Shown piece after piece: positions 1-6,600 of a stretch of 6,739 nt of DNA. Numbering within the stretch: position 1 is the stretch's first letter; the number at the start of each line of letters is the position of its first letter. Below the pieces are notes generated by a model. That model had not been told where the DNA came from, did not search any database, and saw only the letters and a list, made by a program, of their open reading frames with translations. Source of the DNA: Bacteroidaceae bacterium. Its GTDB lineage: Bacteria > Bacteroidota > Bacteroidia > Bacteroidales > Bacteroidaceae. The translations under genes and the position numbers were made by a program. The stretch spans positions 1-6,739 of the forward strand of contig JAFZUB010000150.1 in the NCBI GenBank assembly GCA_017618515.1, written 5' to 3'.

Positions 1-26
1 CACGCCGTGTCGCGTGCCGAGTGGGC

Positions 27-59
27 TTGTTTCACTGATGTATGTCAGACTTATATTTG
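27..59 (+). promoter_or_regulatory. Candidate Bacteroidota promoter upstream of the 5S gene
   Basis: TATATTTG at 52-59 fits the -7 consensus TAnnTTTG, and TTG at 27-29 lies 22 nt upstream, at the long end of the accepted -33 spacing. Transcription would begin near 65 and run through a foldable leader into the 5S gene. If this lies inside an rrn operon spacer, the match may be chance. The -33 element is weak, so this is a tentative call. Confidence 0.3.
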
Positions 60-60
60 A

Positions 61-131
61 CAAGGTGATGTCATACCGTGCTACGGCTCGGCAAAGACAT
101 AAGCAGGGCTTACGCCTTTGCACTCACCTTG
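61..131 (+). other. Foldable spacer upstream of 5S rRNA
   Basis: CAAGGTGA (61-68) and TCACCTTG (124-131) are perfectly complementary over 8 bp. They enclose CCGT/ACGG (76-79 with 83-86, loop GCT) and GCAAAG/CTTTGC (91-96 with 116-121), the latter capped by TAAGC/GCTTA (100-104 with 108-112). The nested pairing suggests a three-way-junction RNA of about 71 nt. It has neither a T-loop GTTCRA motif nor tRNA arm spacing, so it is not a tRNA. It could be a processing structure of the 23S-5S spacer or of a 5S precursor. The pairing is read directly from the sequence; the function is inferred. Confidence 0.4.
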
Positions 132-141
132 CAACGGCATG

Positions 142-248
<107 letters not shown>

Positions 249-255
249 TGGATTC

Positions 256-284
256 GCTCCGCAGCATTGCTGCGGAGCTTTTTT
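256..284 (+). terminator. Intrinsic terminator of the 5S/rrn transcript
   Basis: GCTCCGCAGC (256-265) pairs perfectly with GCTGCGGAGC (269-278) around the 3-nt loop ATT, and TTTTTT (279-284) follows directly. A 10-bp GC-rich stem with a clean U tract is a textbook Rho-independent terminator. It sits 7 nt past the 5S gene, in the right place to end that transcript. Confidence 0.93.
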
Positions 285-290
285 ATTATA

Positions 291-317
291 CCCCCCTCTG
301 ACTCCCCCTCAGGGGGA
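291..317. repeat. GC-rich palindromic intergenic element, divergent copy
   Basis: TCCCCCT (303-309) and AGGGGGA (311-317) form a perfect inverted repeat around a single C, preceded by a C-rich run at 291-299. The C-rich lead followed by a CCCCT/AGGGG palindrome resembles, more loosely, the two exact copies at 1957 and 6601. All three lie just downstream of the end of a plus-strand gene. The relationship rests on visual alignment only. Confidence 0.5.
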
Positions 318-326
318 AGAGCATCC

Positions 327-343
327 GCTGCGGAGCTTTTTTT
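327..343 (+). repeat. Second copy of the 5S terminator 3' arm and T tract
   Basis: The 16 nt GCTGCGGAGCTTTTTT at 269-284 recur exactly at 327-342, with one further T at 343 and a similar AT-rich tail. The copy lacks the full 5' arm; only TCCG (324-327) could pair locally with CGGA (331-334). The two copies flank the palindrome at 303-317. It could be a backup terminator half able to pair with the upstream arm at 256-265, or the relic of a duplication. Confidence 0.6.
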
Positions 344-368
344 ATATAAGAAAAAAAGGAGTGTGTTC

Positions 369-399
369 TTTGCGGTGGAGGAAAATGTGTCTATCTTTG
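369..399 (+). promoter_or_regulatory. Bacteroidota promoter for the beta-propeller gene
   Basis: TTTG at 369-372 (-33) and TATCTTTG at 392-399 (-7, TAnnTTTG) are separated by 19 nt, the canonical geometry for the primary sigma factor of Bacteroidota. The expected start of transcription is near 405, giving a leader of about 22 nt. That leader is A-rich and has no Shine-Dalgarno site, as is usual in this phylum. Confidence 0.8.
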
Positions 400-426
400 C
401 AGTGAGAAAACACAATACATATAGAT

Positions 427-1956
427 ATGGTAGGATATAAGAAATGGATCGCTGTATGCATGCTGATGAGCATGACGGCAGTGGGAGGTGCGTATGGACA
501 AGGAGTGGTTCATCCGTCGATGGGCACTGAGGTGAGCACACCGGAGGGACTGAAGGTGCGGCTGGTGGGGAGACACCAGCAGTACTCGATGTCGATGGAC
601 GGATGGGACGAGGATATCAACTCGCCGAAGTCGATTAACATTCATCCTAACGGGAGCAAGTATTACGTGAACTCACTGGAGGGATGCCGTACCATCGCCT
701 ACGATATGGCTACGCATAAGAAGCTGGCGGTCATCAACCATCGTTTTGACGGTAGCGAGAAGGAGCTGTGGGCTAAGCCGTCGGGGCTGTATAAGTTCAC
801 CCATTATGGTGTGGGCGGGGGCTTCAACGTGAATGCTTTCATGGGCAAGCCCGTGGAGAGCTGCTTCACTCACGGCGGCCGTTACCTGTGGGTGCCCTAC
901 TACCGCCGCACGTTTGACATTAACGCTCAGGACCCGTCGGCTATTGCTGTGATAGACACGGAGAAAGACAGTATCATAAGGATGCTGGAGACGGGGCCGC
1001 TGCCTAAGATGATAGCGACGAGCCATGACGGCAAGACGGTGGCTGTGTCGCACTGGGGCAACAACACGGTGGCTCTGATTGACGTGAGCAGCAGCAGTCC
1101 TGCGGACTGGCGTCACACGAAGATGCTGGTGGTGGATTATATCTTGCCGCTGAACTTCAGTACTACGGTGTCGGTGGACCGCGACAACGGCAGCGGGTAT
1201 GCGCTGCGCGGCACGGTGTTTACTCCCGACGACAGGTATCTGCTGGTGGGCTGCATGGGCGGCACTGGCGGCATAGCGGTGATAGACCTACAGGAGGGCA
1301 AGTACCTCGGGCGCGTGAAGGGAATGATGGATAATGTGCGCCATCTGGTGATACGCGACGGCAACCTGTACCTGAGCATCAACGCCGGCGGCTGCATACA
1401 GAAGATAGGGCTTGACGAGTTCCTGAAAGCTGCGTGTCAGATGGACGGAACGAGCAACAAGCTGGTGACGGTAGGCGGCTGGCAGACATGCAAGGTGGGC
1501 ACGGGTGCCAGGACGATAGAGCTGTCGCCGAGCGGCCGCTATGCCTTTGCTGCGTGCAACAATGCATCGAAGCTGTGTGTGGTGGACACGCGTGAGATGA
1601 AGCTGATAACGAGCATCAATGCGGACTCTTATCCTGTGGGCCTCGATATCAGTGAGGACGGACGCTATGTGATTATCACCTCGCAGGGACGCTCGGGTGG
1701 CGGCGGCAATGCCGTGGACATCTTTGAGGTCACCTATCCCGAGCCAGAACCTATAACGAAGGAGGGCATGGCCGCGCTGGATGTGCGGGAGGATGGTGCT
1801 TCGGACTTGTCGGTTGCGGACTCCGCTGCTATGGCGGAGGGCATGAGTGATGTGGGGACCGACTATGCCAAGAAATATATTGTTTATGCTGGCGGTGGGC
1901 TGGCTGTTATCTTGGCAGGGCTGCTGGGGTATAAGGCCTTTCGGAAGAAAGGATAA
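427..1956 (+). CDS. Secreted, membrane-anchored YncE/YVTN-like beta-propeller protein
   Basis: This 509-residue protein starts with a signal peptide: lysines at 5-6, a hydrophobic core at about 8-21, and a likely signal peptidase I site after A-Y-G (22-24). There is no convincing lipobox. The body, about 60-435, shows recurring propeller blades with an SPDGRY/VxVxD-like pattern, for example IAVIDTEKD (173-181), a blade at 263-290, LSPSGRYAFAACNN (366-379) and DISEDGRYVIITS (407-419). Such blades resemble the YVTN/YncE and cytochrome d1-like propeller families, which mostly act as periplasmic or surface binding scaffolds. No enzyme motif and no CxxCH heme site are visible. An acidic linker (440-480) leads to one transmembrane helix (about 484-503) and the basic end RKKG, so the propeller should face the periplasm or the exterior. 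D-S-I (181-183) and D-S-A (465-467) match the Bacteroides O-glycosylation motif. The gene has its own promoter and stands alone. Its ligand and role are unknown. Confidence 0.85.
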   Translation: MVGYKKWIAVCMLMSMTAVGGAYGQGVVHPSMGTEVSTPEGLKVRLVGRHQQYSMSMDGWDEDINSPKSINIHPNGSKYYVNSLEGCRTIAYDMATHKKLAVINHRFDGSEKELWAKPSGLYKFTHYGVGGGFNVNAFMGKPVESCFTHGGRYLWVPYYRRTFDINAQDPSAIAVIDTEKDSIIRMLETGPLPKMIATSHDGKTVAVSHWGNNTVALIDVSSSSPADWRHTKMLVVDYILPLNFSTTVSVDRDNGSGYALRGTVFTPDDRYLLVGCMGGTGGIAVIDLQEGKYLGRVKGMMDNVRHLVIRDGNLYLSINAGGCIQKIGLDEFLKAACQMDGTSNKLVTVGGWQTCKVGTGARTIELSPSGRYAFAACNNASKLCVVDTREMKLITSINADSYPVGLDISEDGRYVIITSQGRSGGGGNAVDIFEVTYPEPEPITKEGMAALDVREDGASDLSVADSAAMAEGMSDVGTDYAKKYIVYAGGGLAVILAGLLGYKAFRKKG

Positions 1957-1988
1957 AAGACCACCCCTAGCCCCTCCTAGAGGAGGGG
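1957..1988. repeat. 31-nt intergenic palindromic repeat, copy A (possible bidirectional terminator)
   Basis: Bases 1957-1987 are identical to 6601-6631. The 3' part is a perfect inverted repeat, CCCCTCCT (1971-1978) with AGGAGGGG (1981-1988), foldable as a 7-bp stem with loop TAGA. The copy begins on the base right after the TAA of the propeller gene and lies between two convergent genes, so it could end transcription or protect mRNA 3' ends on both sides. No T tract follows directly on the plus strand; on the minus strand TCTTTT follows about 10 nt after the stem. Confidence 0.7.
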
Positions 1989-2004
1989 GATTATTGAGGA
2001 TTTT

Positions 2005-2032
2005 CTCTTGACTCTCGACTCTAGACCCTAGA
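2005..2032. repeat. Degenerate heptamer array, consensus CTCTNGA
   Basis: Four consecutive 7-nt units are seen: CTCTTGA, CTCTCGA, CTCTAGA and CCCTAGA. The array fills the space between the palindromic repeat and the rho stop codon. Its function is unknown. Confidence 0.7.
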
Positions 2033-2043
2033 TGATAGGGAAT

Positions 2044-3960
2044 TTAGGAGTTGACGGAGAGGAGGAATTCCTCGTTGTTTATGGTGCGGTCCATGCGGTC
2101 CTTGATGAAGGTCATGGCTTCCATGGCTGTCATCTCGGCGATGTGGTTGCGTATTGCCCACATACGGCTGAGTGTGCTCTGATCCTGCAGGAGGTCGTCG
2201 CGACGAGTGGAGGATGCCACGCAGTTGACAGCGGGGAAGATACGCTTGTTGCTGAGGGTGCGGTCGAGCTGCAACTCCATATTGCCGGTGCCCTTGAACT
2301 CCTCGAAGATAACCTCATCCATCTTGCTACCAGTATCGATGAGAGCTGTGGCAATGATGGTGAGAGAACCACCACCCTCTATGTTGCGTGCTGCACCGAA
2401 GAAACGCTTGGGCTTCTGCAAAGCGTTGGCGTCAACACCACCGGTGAGAATCTTACCGCTGGCGGGAGCGACGGTGTTGTAGGCGCGTGCGAGACGGGTG
2501 ATGGAGTCAAGGAAGATGACCACATCGTGGCCGCACTCTACCATGCGCTTAGCCTTCTCAAGCACGATGCCTGCAATCTTAACGTGGTTGCTGGCGGGCT
2601 CGTCGAAGGTGGAGGCGATGACCTCAGCGTTGACGGTGCGTGCCATATCGGTGACCTCCTCGGGACGCTCGTCGATGAGGAGCATCATGAGGTATGTCTC
2701 GGGATGGTTGGCAGCGATGGCATTGGCGATGCTCTTCATGAGGAGAGTCTTACCGGTCTTGGGCTGTGCCACGAGGAGTGCGCGCTGTCCCTTACCGATG
2801 GGTGCGAAAAGGTCAACGACGCGAGCAGAGAGGGAGTCGGAGTTGTCGCCCTTGCAGAGCTGGAACTTCTCGTCGGGGAAGAGAGGCGTGAGGTGCTCGA
2901 AGGTCTGGCGATCGCGTACCTTGTCGGGGTCGAGACCATTGATGCGAGACACCTTGAGGAGGGTGAAGAATTTCTCGTTCTCCTTGGGAGCACGCACGGG
3001 ACCTTCCACCACGTCGCCCATCTTGAGGCCGTATTGCTTGATGATCTGCGGCGTAATGAAGATATCATCGGGCGAGGTGAGGTAGTTGTAGTCTGCAGAA
3101 CGCAGATAGCCCTGTCCCTCGGGAGTGATCTCGAGTACTCCGGAGCCGATGATGGCCTCACCGAAGTCGTATGGCTGGTTAGAGCGGCGCGGCATGGCGA
3201 AGGAACCCTTGTTGTCTTCGGGAGCGTTGTCCTTGGTGCTCTTCTCGGGTTCTCTGCTGTCTTGGTGCTTACCGGCAGGCTCGTTGGCGAGGTCTTGCTC
3301 GTCGTCGGCCATCTGGCTGTCAACGAGCTCTGCGGAGGGGATGTCCTGCAGGATGATGAAGTCGCTCTGTATCATCTGGGTCTGCACGGTCTCTGCCGGG
3401 GTGTCGGCCTCCACGGTGAAGGAGGTGGCAGCCTCTTCGTCAAAGAGCGATGCCGGGATGGCCTGCTGCTTTGACTCTTGCTCTGCGGAGGCGGAGTCCT
3501 TGGCGGCAGACTTGTCGCTCTTGCGGGGCCTGCCTTTGCGCTTGGTCTCGGCAGGCTTGGCTTCCGGCTCAGCGATAGTAGCGTCAGCCTCAGGCTTGGT
3601 ATTGTCGGTGGCGACAGCGTCGTCCTTGCGTGGTCTGCCGCGGCGTTTGGGCTTAGTCTCGACAGCGGGTTCGGTGTCGTTATTGTCGGCCTTGGGCTCC
3701 TCGGTCTTAGTCTCTTTCTTAGCCTTGCTGCGCTTGGCGCCGCTGTCTTCCGTTTTGGCGGATTCGCTGATGCGCGGTCGTTTTGCCTTGCGCGGCTCGC
3801 TAACAGACTTGGAGTTGAGGATAGCCTGTTCGTCAATAATCATATAGGCGATATCCTGCTGGGTATCGGCCTGCTTAGTCTTCAGACCTAGGGTCTGTGC
3901 GATGGAGCGTACCTCGTCAAGAGGTTTTGAGAGAAGCTCCTCAAGTTTGAAATTTGGCAT
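2044..3960 (-). CDS. rho: Transcription termination factor Rho with long disordered insert
   Basis: Rho is the hexameric RNA-dependent ATPase/helicase that ends transcription at unstructured, C-rich RNA. ATG at 3960 gives 638 residues, against 419 in E. coli; a GTG six codons upstream (3978) is less likely because the Rho N-domain begins at once after this ATG. Domains: SAP-like Rho N-domain (3-43); charged Lys/Glu/Ala/Pro-rich disordered insert (about 44-258); cold-shock RNA-binding domain (264-342); ATPase core to the end. In the core are the P-loop QPKTGKT (399-405), [13 protein letters not shown] (427-439), Walker [14 protein letters not shown] (483-495), the Q-loop [10 protein letters not shown] (505-514), the R-loop [20 protein letters not shown] (542-561), and SSTRRDDLL (583-591) with the arginine-finger region. 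The core looks intact. The insert holds two AT-hook-like motifs (107-112 and 141-147). The E. coli primary-site motif GFGFLR reads GQGYLR here (282-287). In Bacteroides thetaiotaomicron the Rho insert is known to drive phase separation; a similar role here is inferred. The gene is convergent with the propeller gene and divergent from the acetyltransferase gene. Confidence 0.98.
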   Translation of the reverse strand: MPNFKLEELLSKPLDEVRSIAQTLGLKTKQADTQQDIAYMIIDEQAILNSKSVSEPRKAKRPRISESAKTEDSGAKRSKAKKETKTEEPKADNNDTEPAVETKPKRRGRPRKDDAVATDNTKPEADATIAEPEAKPAETKRKGRPRKSDKSAAKDSASAEQESKQQAIPASLFDEEAATSFTVEADTPAETVQTQMIQSDFIILQDIPSAELVDSQMADDEQDLANEPAGKHQDSREPEKSTKDNAPEDNKGSFAMPRRSNQPYDFGEAIIGSGVLEITPEGQGYLRSADYNYLTSPDDIFITPQIIKQYGLKMGDVVEGPVRAPKENEKFFTLLKVSRINGLDPDKVRDRQTFEHLTPLFPDEKFQLCKGDNSDSLSARVVDLFAPIGKGQRALLVAQPKTGKTLLMKSIANAIAANHPETYLMMLLIDERPEEVTDMARTVNAEVIASTFDEPASNHVKIAGIVLEKAKRMVECGHDVVIFLDSITRLARAYNTVAPASGKILTGGVDANALQKPKRFFGAARNIEGGGSLTIIATALIDTGSKMDEVIFEEFKGTGNMELQLDRTLSNKRIFPAVNCVASSTRRDDLLQDQSTLSRMWAIRNHIAEMTAMEAMTFIKDRMDRTINNEEFLLSVNS

Positions 3961-4018
3961 AAAAATAGGATTGCACACACGCGTTCCGCGGGCTATGCCG
4001 TGGTTGCGGTTTATGGTT

Positions 4019-4081
4019 TTAAGTAAAAAATATTATAGGAAGAATCTCAAGCGGGCGACACATATATAATAATGTGTGCAT
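4019..4081 (-). CDS. Possible 20-codon leader ORF in the rho 5' UTR
   Basis: Within the predicted rho leader an ATG at 4081 opens a 20-codon reading frame that closes with TAA at 4021-4019, 58 nt before the rho start. The predicted peptide begins MHTLLYMC and ends PIIFFT. E. coli rho also has a leader with a short ORF and is autoregulated by attenuation, so a regulatory uORF is conceivable. An ORF this short arises easily by chance, and no conservation can be judged from one sequence. Confidence 0.2.
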   Translation of the reverse strand: MHTLLYMCRPLEILPIIFFT

Positions 4082-4117
4082 GTATGTCTGCAGCTGTCTC
4101 CAGCTTGAAATCGGGTG

Positions 4118-4149
4118 CAAAATTACGCCTTTTGCCTGTTACTGCCAAA
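4118..4149 (-). promoter_or_regulatory. Bacteroidota promoter for rho
   Basis: Read on the minus strand, TTTG (4149-4146) is followed after 20 nt by TAATTTTG (4125-4118), matching -33 TTTG and -7 TAnnTTTG with canonical spacing. Transcription should begin near 4112, leaving a leader of about 150 nt before the rho ATG. The -33 element lies in a small inverted repeat, CCAAA/TTTGG (4145-4149 with 4153-4157), which might be an operator or simply AT-rich chance. Confidence 0.7.
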
Positions 4150-4191
4150 TTTTTTGGAAAGATTTTTTGTTTTTCTCCGAATCGTACGGCC

Positions 4192-4217
4192 TTGTTTGAG
4201 AAAAAGTAGTAATTTTG
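4192..4217 (+). promoter_or_regulatory. Candidate promoter for the acetyltransferase-methyltransferase operon
   Basis: TAATTTTG at 4210-4217 is a perfect -7 TAnnTTTG match. The -33 partner is weak: TTG at 4192-4194 is only 15 nt upstream, shorter than usual. A start near 4223 would leave about 12 nt before the ATG at 4235. The position and the -7 box support the call; the -33 box does not. Confidence 0.55.
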
Positions 4218-4234
4218 CGAGCAGTAAAAAGATT

Positions 4235-5158
4235 ATGCAAGACAACGACAAGAGTTTACAGAGTGCAGACAAGGCGATAGCCGCAGTGGCAGAGCGTTTG
4301 TCTGACTATTCGTTCTTAGAGCAGAAAGGCGTGCTGCACGAGTACAGCGAGAGCGCACTGATACCTTCGGCCAAGGCGCTGGAGGAGTTGGTGGAGTTGT
4401 GTCGTTCGGTGTTTTTTCCAGGGTTTTATGGTCAGCAGACCTTCGTGAGCTGCGGCGAGAGGAATGACCTGATGGCAGAGGTGAGGCGAGTGCATGAGTT
4501 GCTGGCCTCGCAGATAGCTGCAGGGTTGTATCTGGACGAGAGTCCCAAGGTAGGCGCGGGCTGTAAGGACATAGTGCGCAAGGAGGCCGAGCGCATAGCC
4601 ACGGAGGTGGTGGAGCGTCTGCCCGAGGTGAAGAGTATGCTGGAGACAGATGTGGAGGCAGCCTATAAGGGAGACCCTGCCGCCACTACATATAGCGAGG
4701 TGGTGAGCTGCTACCCCGCCATCAGAGCGATATCCATCTACCGCCTTGCCCATGTGATGCATGAGCTGGGTGTGCCCCTTATCCCCCGTATGCTGACAGA
4801 GATGGCTCACAGCGAGACAGGCATCGACATACACCCTGCGGCGCAGATAGGCAGCCACTTTACCATTGACCACGGGACAGGTGTGGTGATAGGAGCCACA
4901 ACCATCATAGGCAACAATGTGAAGCTGTACCAGGGAGTGACGCTGGGCGCCAAGAGCTTCCCGCTGGGCAAGAACGGAGTACCCATCAAGGGCATACTGC
5001 GTCACCCGATACTGAAGGACAATGTGATAGTGTATTCCAATGCCACGATACTTGGTAGAGTGACGATAGGCGAGGGAGCGGTGATAGGCGGTAACATGTG
5101 GATTACCGACGATGTGCCGGCGGGAGCTAAGCTTGTGCTGCAGTGCAAGACGAATTAA
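4235..5158 (+). CDS. cysE: Serine O-acetyltransferase (CysE/EpsC-like)
   Basis: This cytoplasmic enzyme transfers acetyl from acetyl-CoA to L-serine, giving O-acetylserine, the substrate of cysteine synthase. ATG at 4235 gives 307 residues. The frame stays open to an ATG at 4115, but that extension would overlap the -7 box and begins with non-conserved sequence, so the downstream start is preferred. The N-terminal helical region (1-185) precedes a left-handed beta-helix of hexapeptide repeats (about 196-295, e.g. IGATTIIGNNVKLYQGVTLG at 219-238). Residues matching the E. coli CysE catalytic set are visible: Asp198 in GIDIHP, Asp212-His213 in IDHGTG, and His257 in LRHPI. The signature DVEAAYKGDPAA (139-150) and SCYPAIRAISIYRLAH (158-173) fits the larger EpsC/SatA-like subgroup. 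The C-terminus ends in QCKTN without the final isoleucine that lets E. coli CysE dock in cysteine synthase. The methyltransferase gene starts 24 nt downstream and is probably co-transcribed, with no obvious functional link. Confidence 0.95.
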   Translation: MQDNDKSLQSADKAIAAVAERLSDYSFLEQKGVLHEYSESALIPSAKALEELVELCRSVFFPGFYGQQTFVSCGERNDLMAEVRRVHELLASQIAAGLYLDESPKVGAGCKDIVRKEAERIATEVVERLPEVKSMLETDVEAAYKGDPAATTYSEVVSCYPAIRAISIYRLAHVMHELGVPLIPRMLTEMAHSETGIDIHPAAQIGSHFTIDHGTGVVIGATTIIGNNVKLYQGVTLGAKSFPLGKNGVPIKGILRHPILKDNVIVYSNATILGRVTIGEGAVIGGNMWITDDVPAGAKLVLQCKTN

Positions 5159-5182
5159 AATAGAATTCTCGAATTATCAACG

Positions 5183-6598
5183 ATGAAGACTTACAAGATG
5201 GTCGCCAAGACCATGCAGGGTCTGGAGGAGGTGCTGGCCCAGGAGCTTGAGGCTCTTGGCGCAGCAGATGTGCAGGCTGGGCGCCGCGTGGTCACCTTCA
5301 GTGGTGACCTGGCCATGATGTACAAGGCCAATTTCTGCTTGCGTACGGCGCTGCGCATACTCAAGCCCATCAAGGAGTTTAAGGCTTATGATGCGGACGA
5401 TGTGTATAGGGCTGTGCATGAGATAGACTGGAATCAGTATCTCTCGCTAAAGACATCGTTCTCTGTGGACTCGGTGGTCTATTCGGAGGAGTTTAAGCAC
5501 TCAAAGTTTGTGGCCTATAAGGTGAAGGATGCGATAGTCGATTTCTTCCGTGAGCAGACGGGTCAGCGTCCCAATATCAGCATCACCAATCCTGACATCC
5601 GCCTCAACATACATATCAGCGATACCGACTGCACCCTGTCGCTCGACTCGTCGGGCGAGAGCCTGCACAAGCGCGGCTACCGTGTGGCTACGGTGGACAG
5701 TCCTATCAACGAGGTGTTGGCAGCCGGCATGCTGATGATGACGGGATGGAACGGCGAGTGTGACCTTATAGACCCGATGTGCGGCTCAGGCACCATAGCC
5801 ATTGAGGCGGCGCTGCTTGCCCGCAATATATGGCCAGGTGTGTTTCATACCCACAAATACGCCTTCGAGAACTGGCCCGACTACGATGCCGAGTTGCTGC
5901 AGCAGATATACAATGACGACAGCAACGAGCGAGTCTTCGACCACAAGATATATGCCCGCGACATAGACCCGGCGGCTATCAACGCCACGATGGCCAATGC
6001 GCGTTCAGCGTCGGTGGCAGACTGTATGGACATAGCTGTGCAGCCGATACAGCAGTTTGTCAAGCCAGAGCAACCGGCAATAATAGTGATGAATCCGCCG
6101 TATGGCGAGCGCATATCGTCGCCCAACCTGCTAGGCCTGTACAAGACTATCGGTGAGAAGCTGAAGCATCAGTTCTGTGGCAATGATGCCTGGATAATCA
6201 GCTATCGCCAAGAGGCATTTGAGAGCATAGGGTTGAAGCCCAGTCTGAAGATACCATTGTTTAACGGAGCGCTGGAATGCGAATTCCGTAAATATCAGAT
6301 ATTTGACGGTAAATACAGGGCCTTCCGCAACGAAGGTGGAGAGATAAAGAGCGACGAGGAGCGCCGTCGTATGCGCGATCGTCATGCCCGCAGTCCCTAT
6401 CCTCGTCAGCGCGACAATGTGCGCCGTGATGAGGAGCGTGGTGAGGAAGATGACATCCCGGCATATCTGCGTGAGCGCCATCGCAAGTTTGTGGCCAAGC
6501 AGCGAATGCAGGAAAGGGCGGCGTCGGAATCTCGGACTGCGTCAAAGCGTCCGTCGAAGGGCCACTCGCGGTCGCCGTGGGCGAGGAAAAAAGAATAG
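5183..6598 (+). CDS. rlmL: THUMP-domain class I RNA methyltransferase, RlmL type (23S rRNA m2G2445)
   Basis: The 471-residue protein is a likely SAM-dependent guanine-N2 methyltransferase of 23S rRNA, matching the N-terminal half of E. coli RlmL (702 residues); the RlmK half is absent. Order: N-terminal ferredoxin-like and THUMP region (about 1-160, RNA binding), then the Rossmann methyltransferase domain (about 165-375). That domain contains the linker HKRGYRVATVDSPINEVLAA (162-181), motif I DPMCGSGTIAIEAA (197-210) for SAM, an acidic motif II ARDIDPAAI (258-266), and the catalytic motif IV NPPYGER (304-310). The last 80 or so residues (about 388-471) form a low-complexity tail rich in Arg, Lys and Glu, probably a disordered RNA-binding extension. 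The gene lies 24 nt after the acetyltransferase stop, has no separate promoter visible, and likely belongs to that operon. Exact site specificity (G2445 versus another guanine) is inferred from the family. Confidence 0.93.
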   Translation: MKTYKMVAKTMQGLEEVLAQELEALGAADVQAGRRVVTFSGDLAMMYKANFCLRTALRILKPIKEFKAYDADDVYRAVHEIDWNQYLSLKTSFSVDSVVYSEEFKHSKFVAYKVKDAIVDFFREQTGQRPNISITNPDIRLNIHISDTDCTLSLDSSGESLHKRGYRVATVDSPINEVLAAGMLMMTGWNGECDLIDPMCGSGTIAIEAALLARNIWPGVFHTHKYAFENWPDYDAELLQQIYNDDSNERVFDHKIYARDIDPAAINATMANARSASVADCMDIAVQPIQQFVKPEQPAIIVMNPPYGERISSPNLLGLYKTIGEKLKHQFCGNDAWIISYRQEAFESIGLKPSLKIPLFNGALECEFRKYQIFDGKYRAFRNEGGEIKSDEERRRMRDRHARSPYPRQRDNVRRDEERGEEDDIPAYLRERHRKFVAKQRMQERAASESRTASKRPSKGHSRSPWARKKE

Positions 6599-6600
6599 AG

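Noticed and set aside
61..131. A tRNA gene upstream of 5S, suggested by the 71-nt length and the closing 8-bp stem
   Set aside because: There is no T-loop GTTCRA, no anticodon arm of the right size and no CCA; the arm layout does not match a cloverleaf.
427..498. Lipoprotein signal on the beta-propeller protein (Cys11)
   Set aside because: The cysteine lies inside the hydrophobic core, with V at -1 and no proper lipobox; an A-Y-G signal peptidase I site is the better reading.
1957..2043. CRISPR-like array, suggested by the repeats near a palindrome
   Set aside because: The units are 7 nt and contiguous with no spacers, and the 31-nt palindrome is present only once here.
2032..3474. A 480-codon open frame on the plus strand antisense to rho
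   Set aside because: It lies wholly opposite a clearly conserved rho gene, has a repetitive Gly/Val/Leu/Glu-biased translation with no family resemblance, and has no promoter. It follows from rho's codon bias.
3961..3978. GTG start for Rho six codons upstream
   Set aside because: The Rho N-domain begins immediately after the ATG at 3960, and the extra residues add nothing recognisable.
4115..4234. A 40-residue N-terminal extension of the serine acetyltransferase
   Set aside because: The extension would span the -7 box at 4210-4217 and is non-conserved in character; the ATG at 4235 fits the family better.
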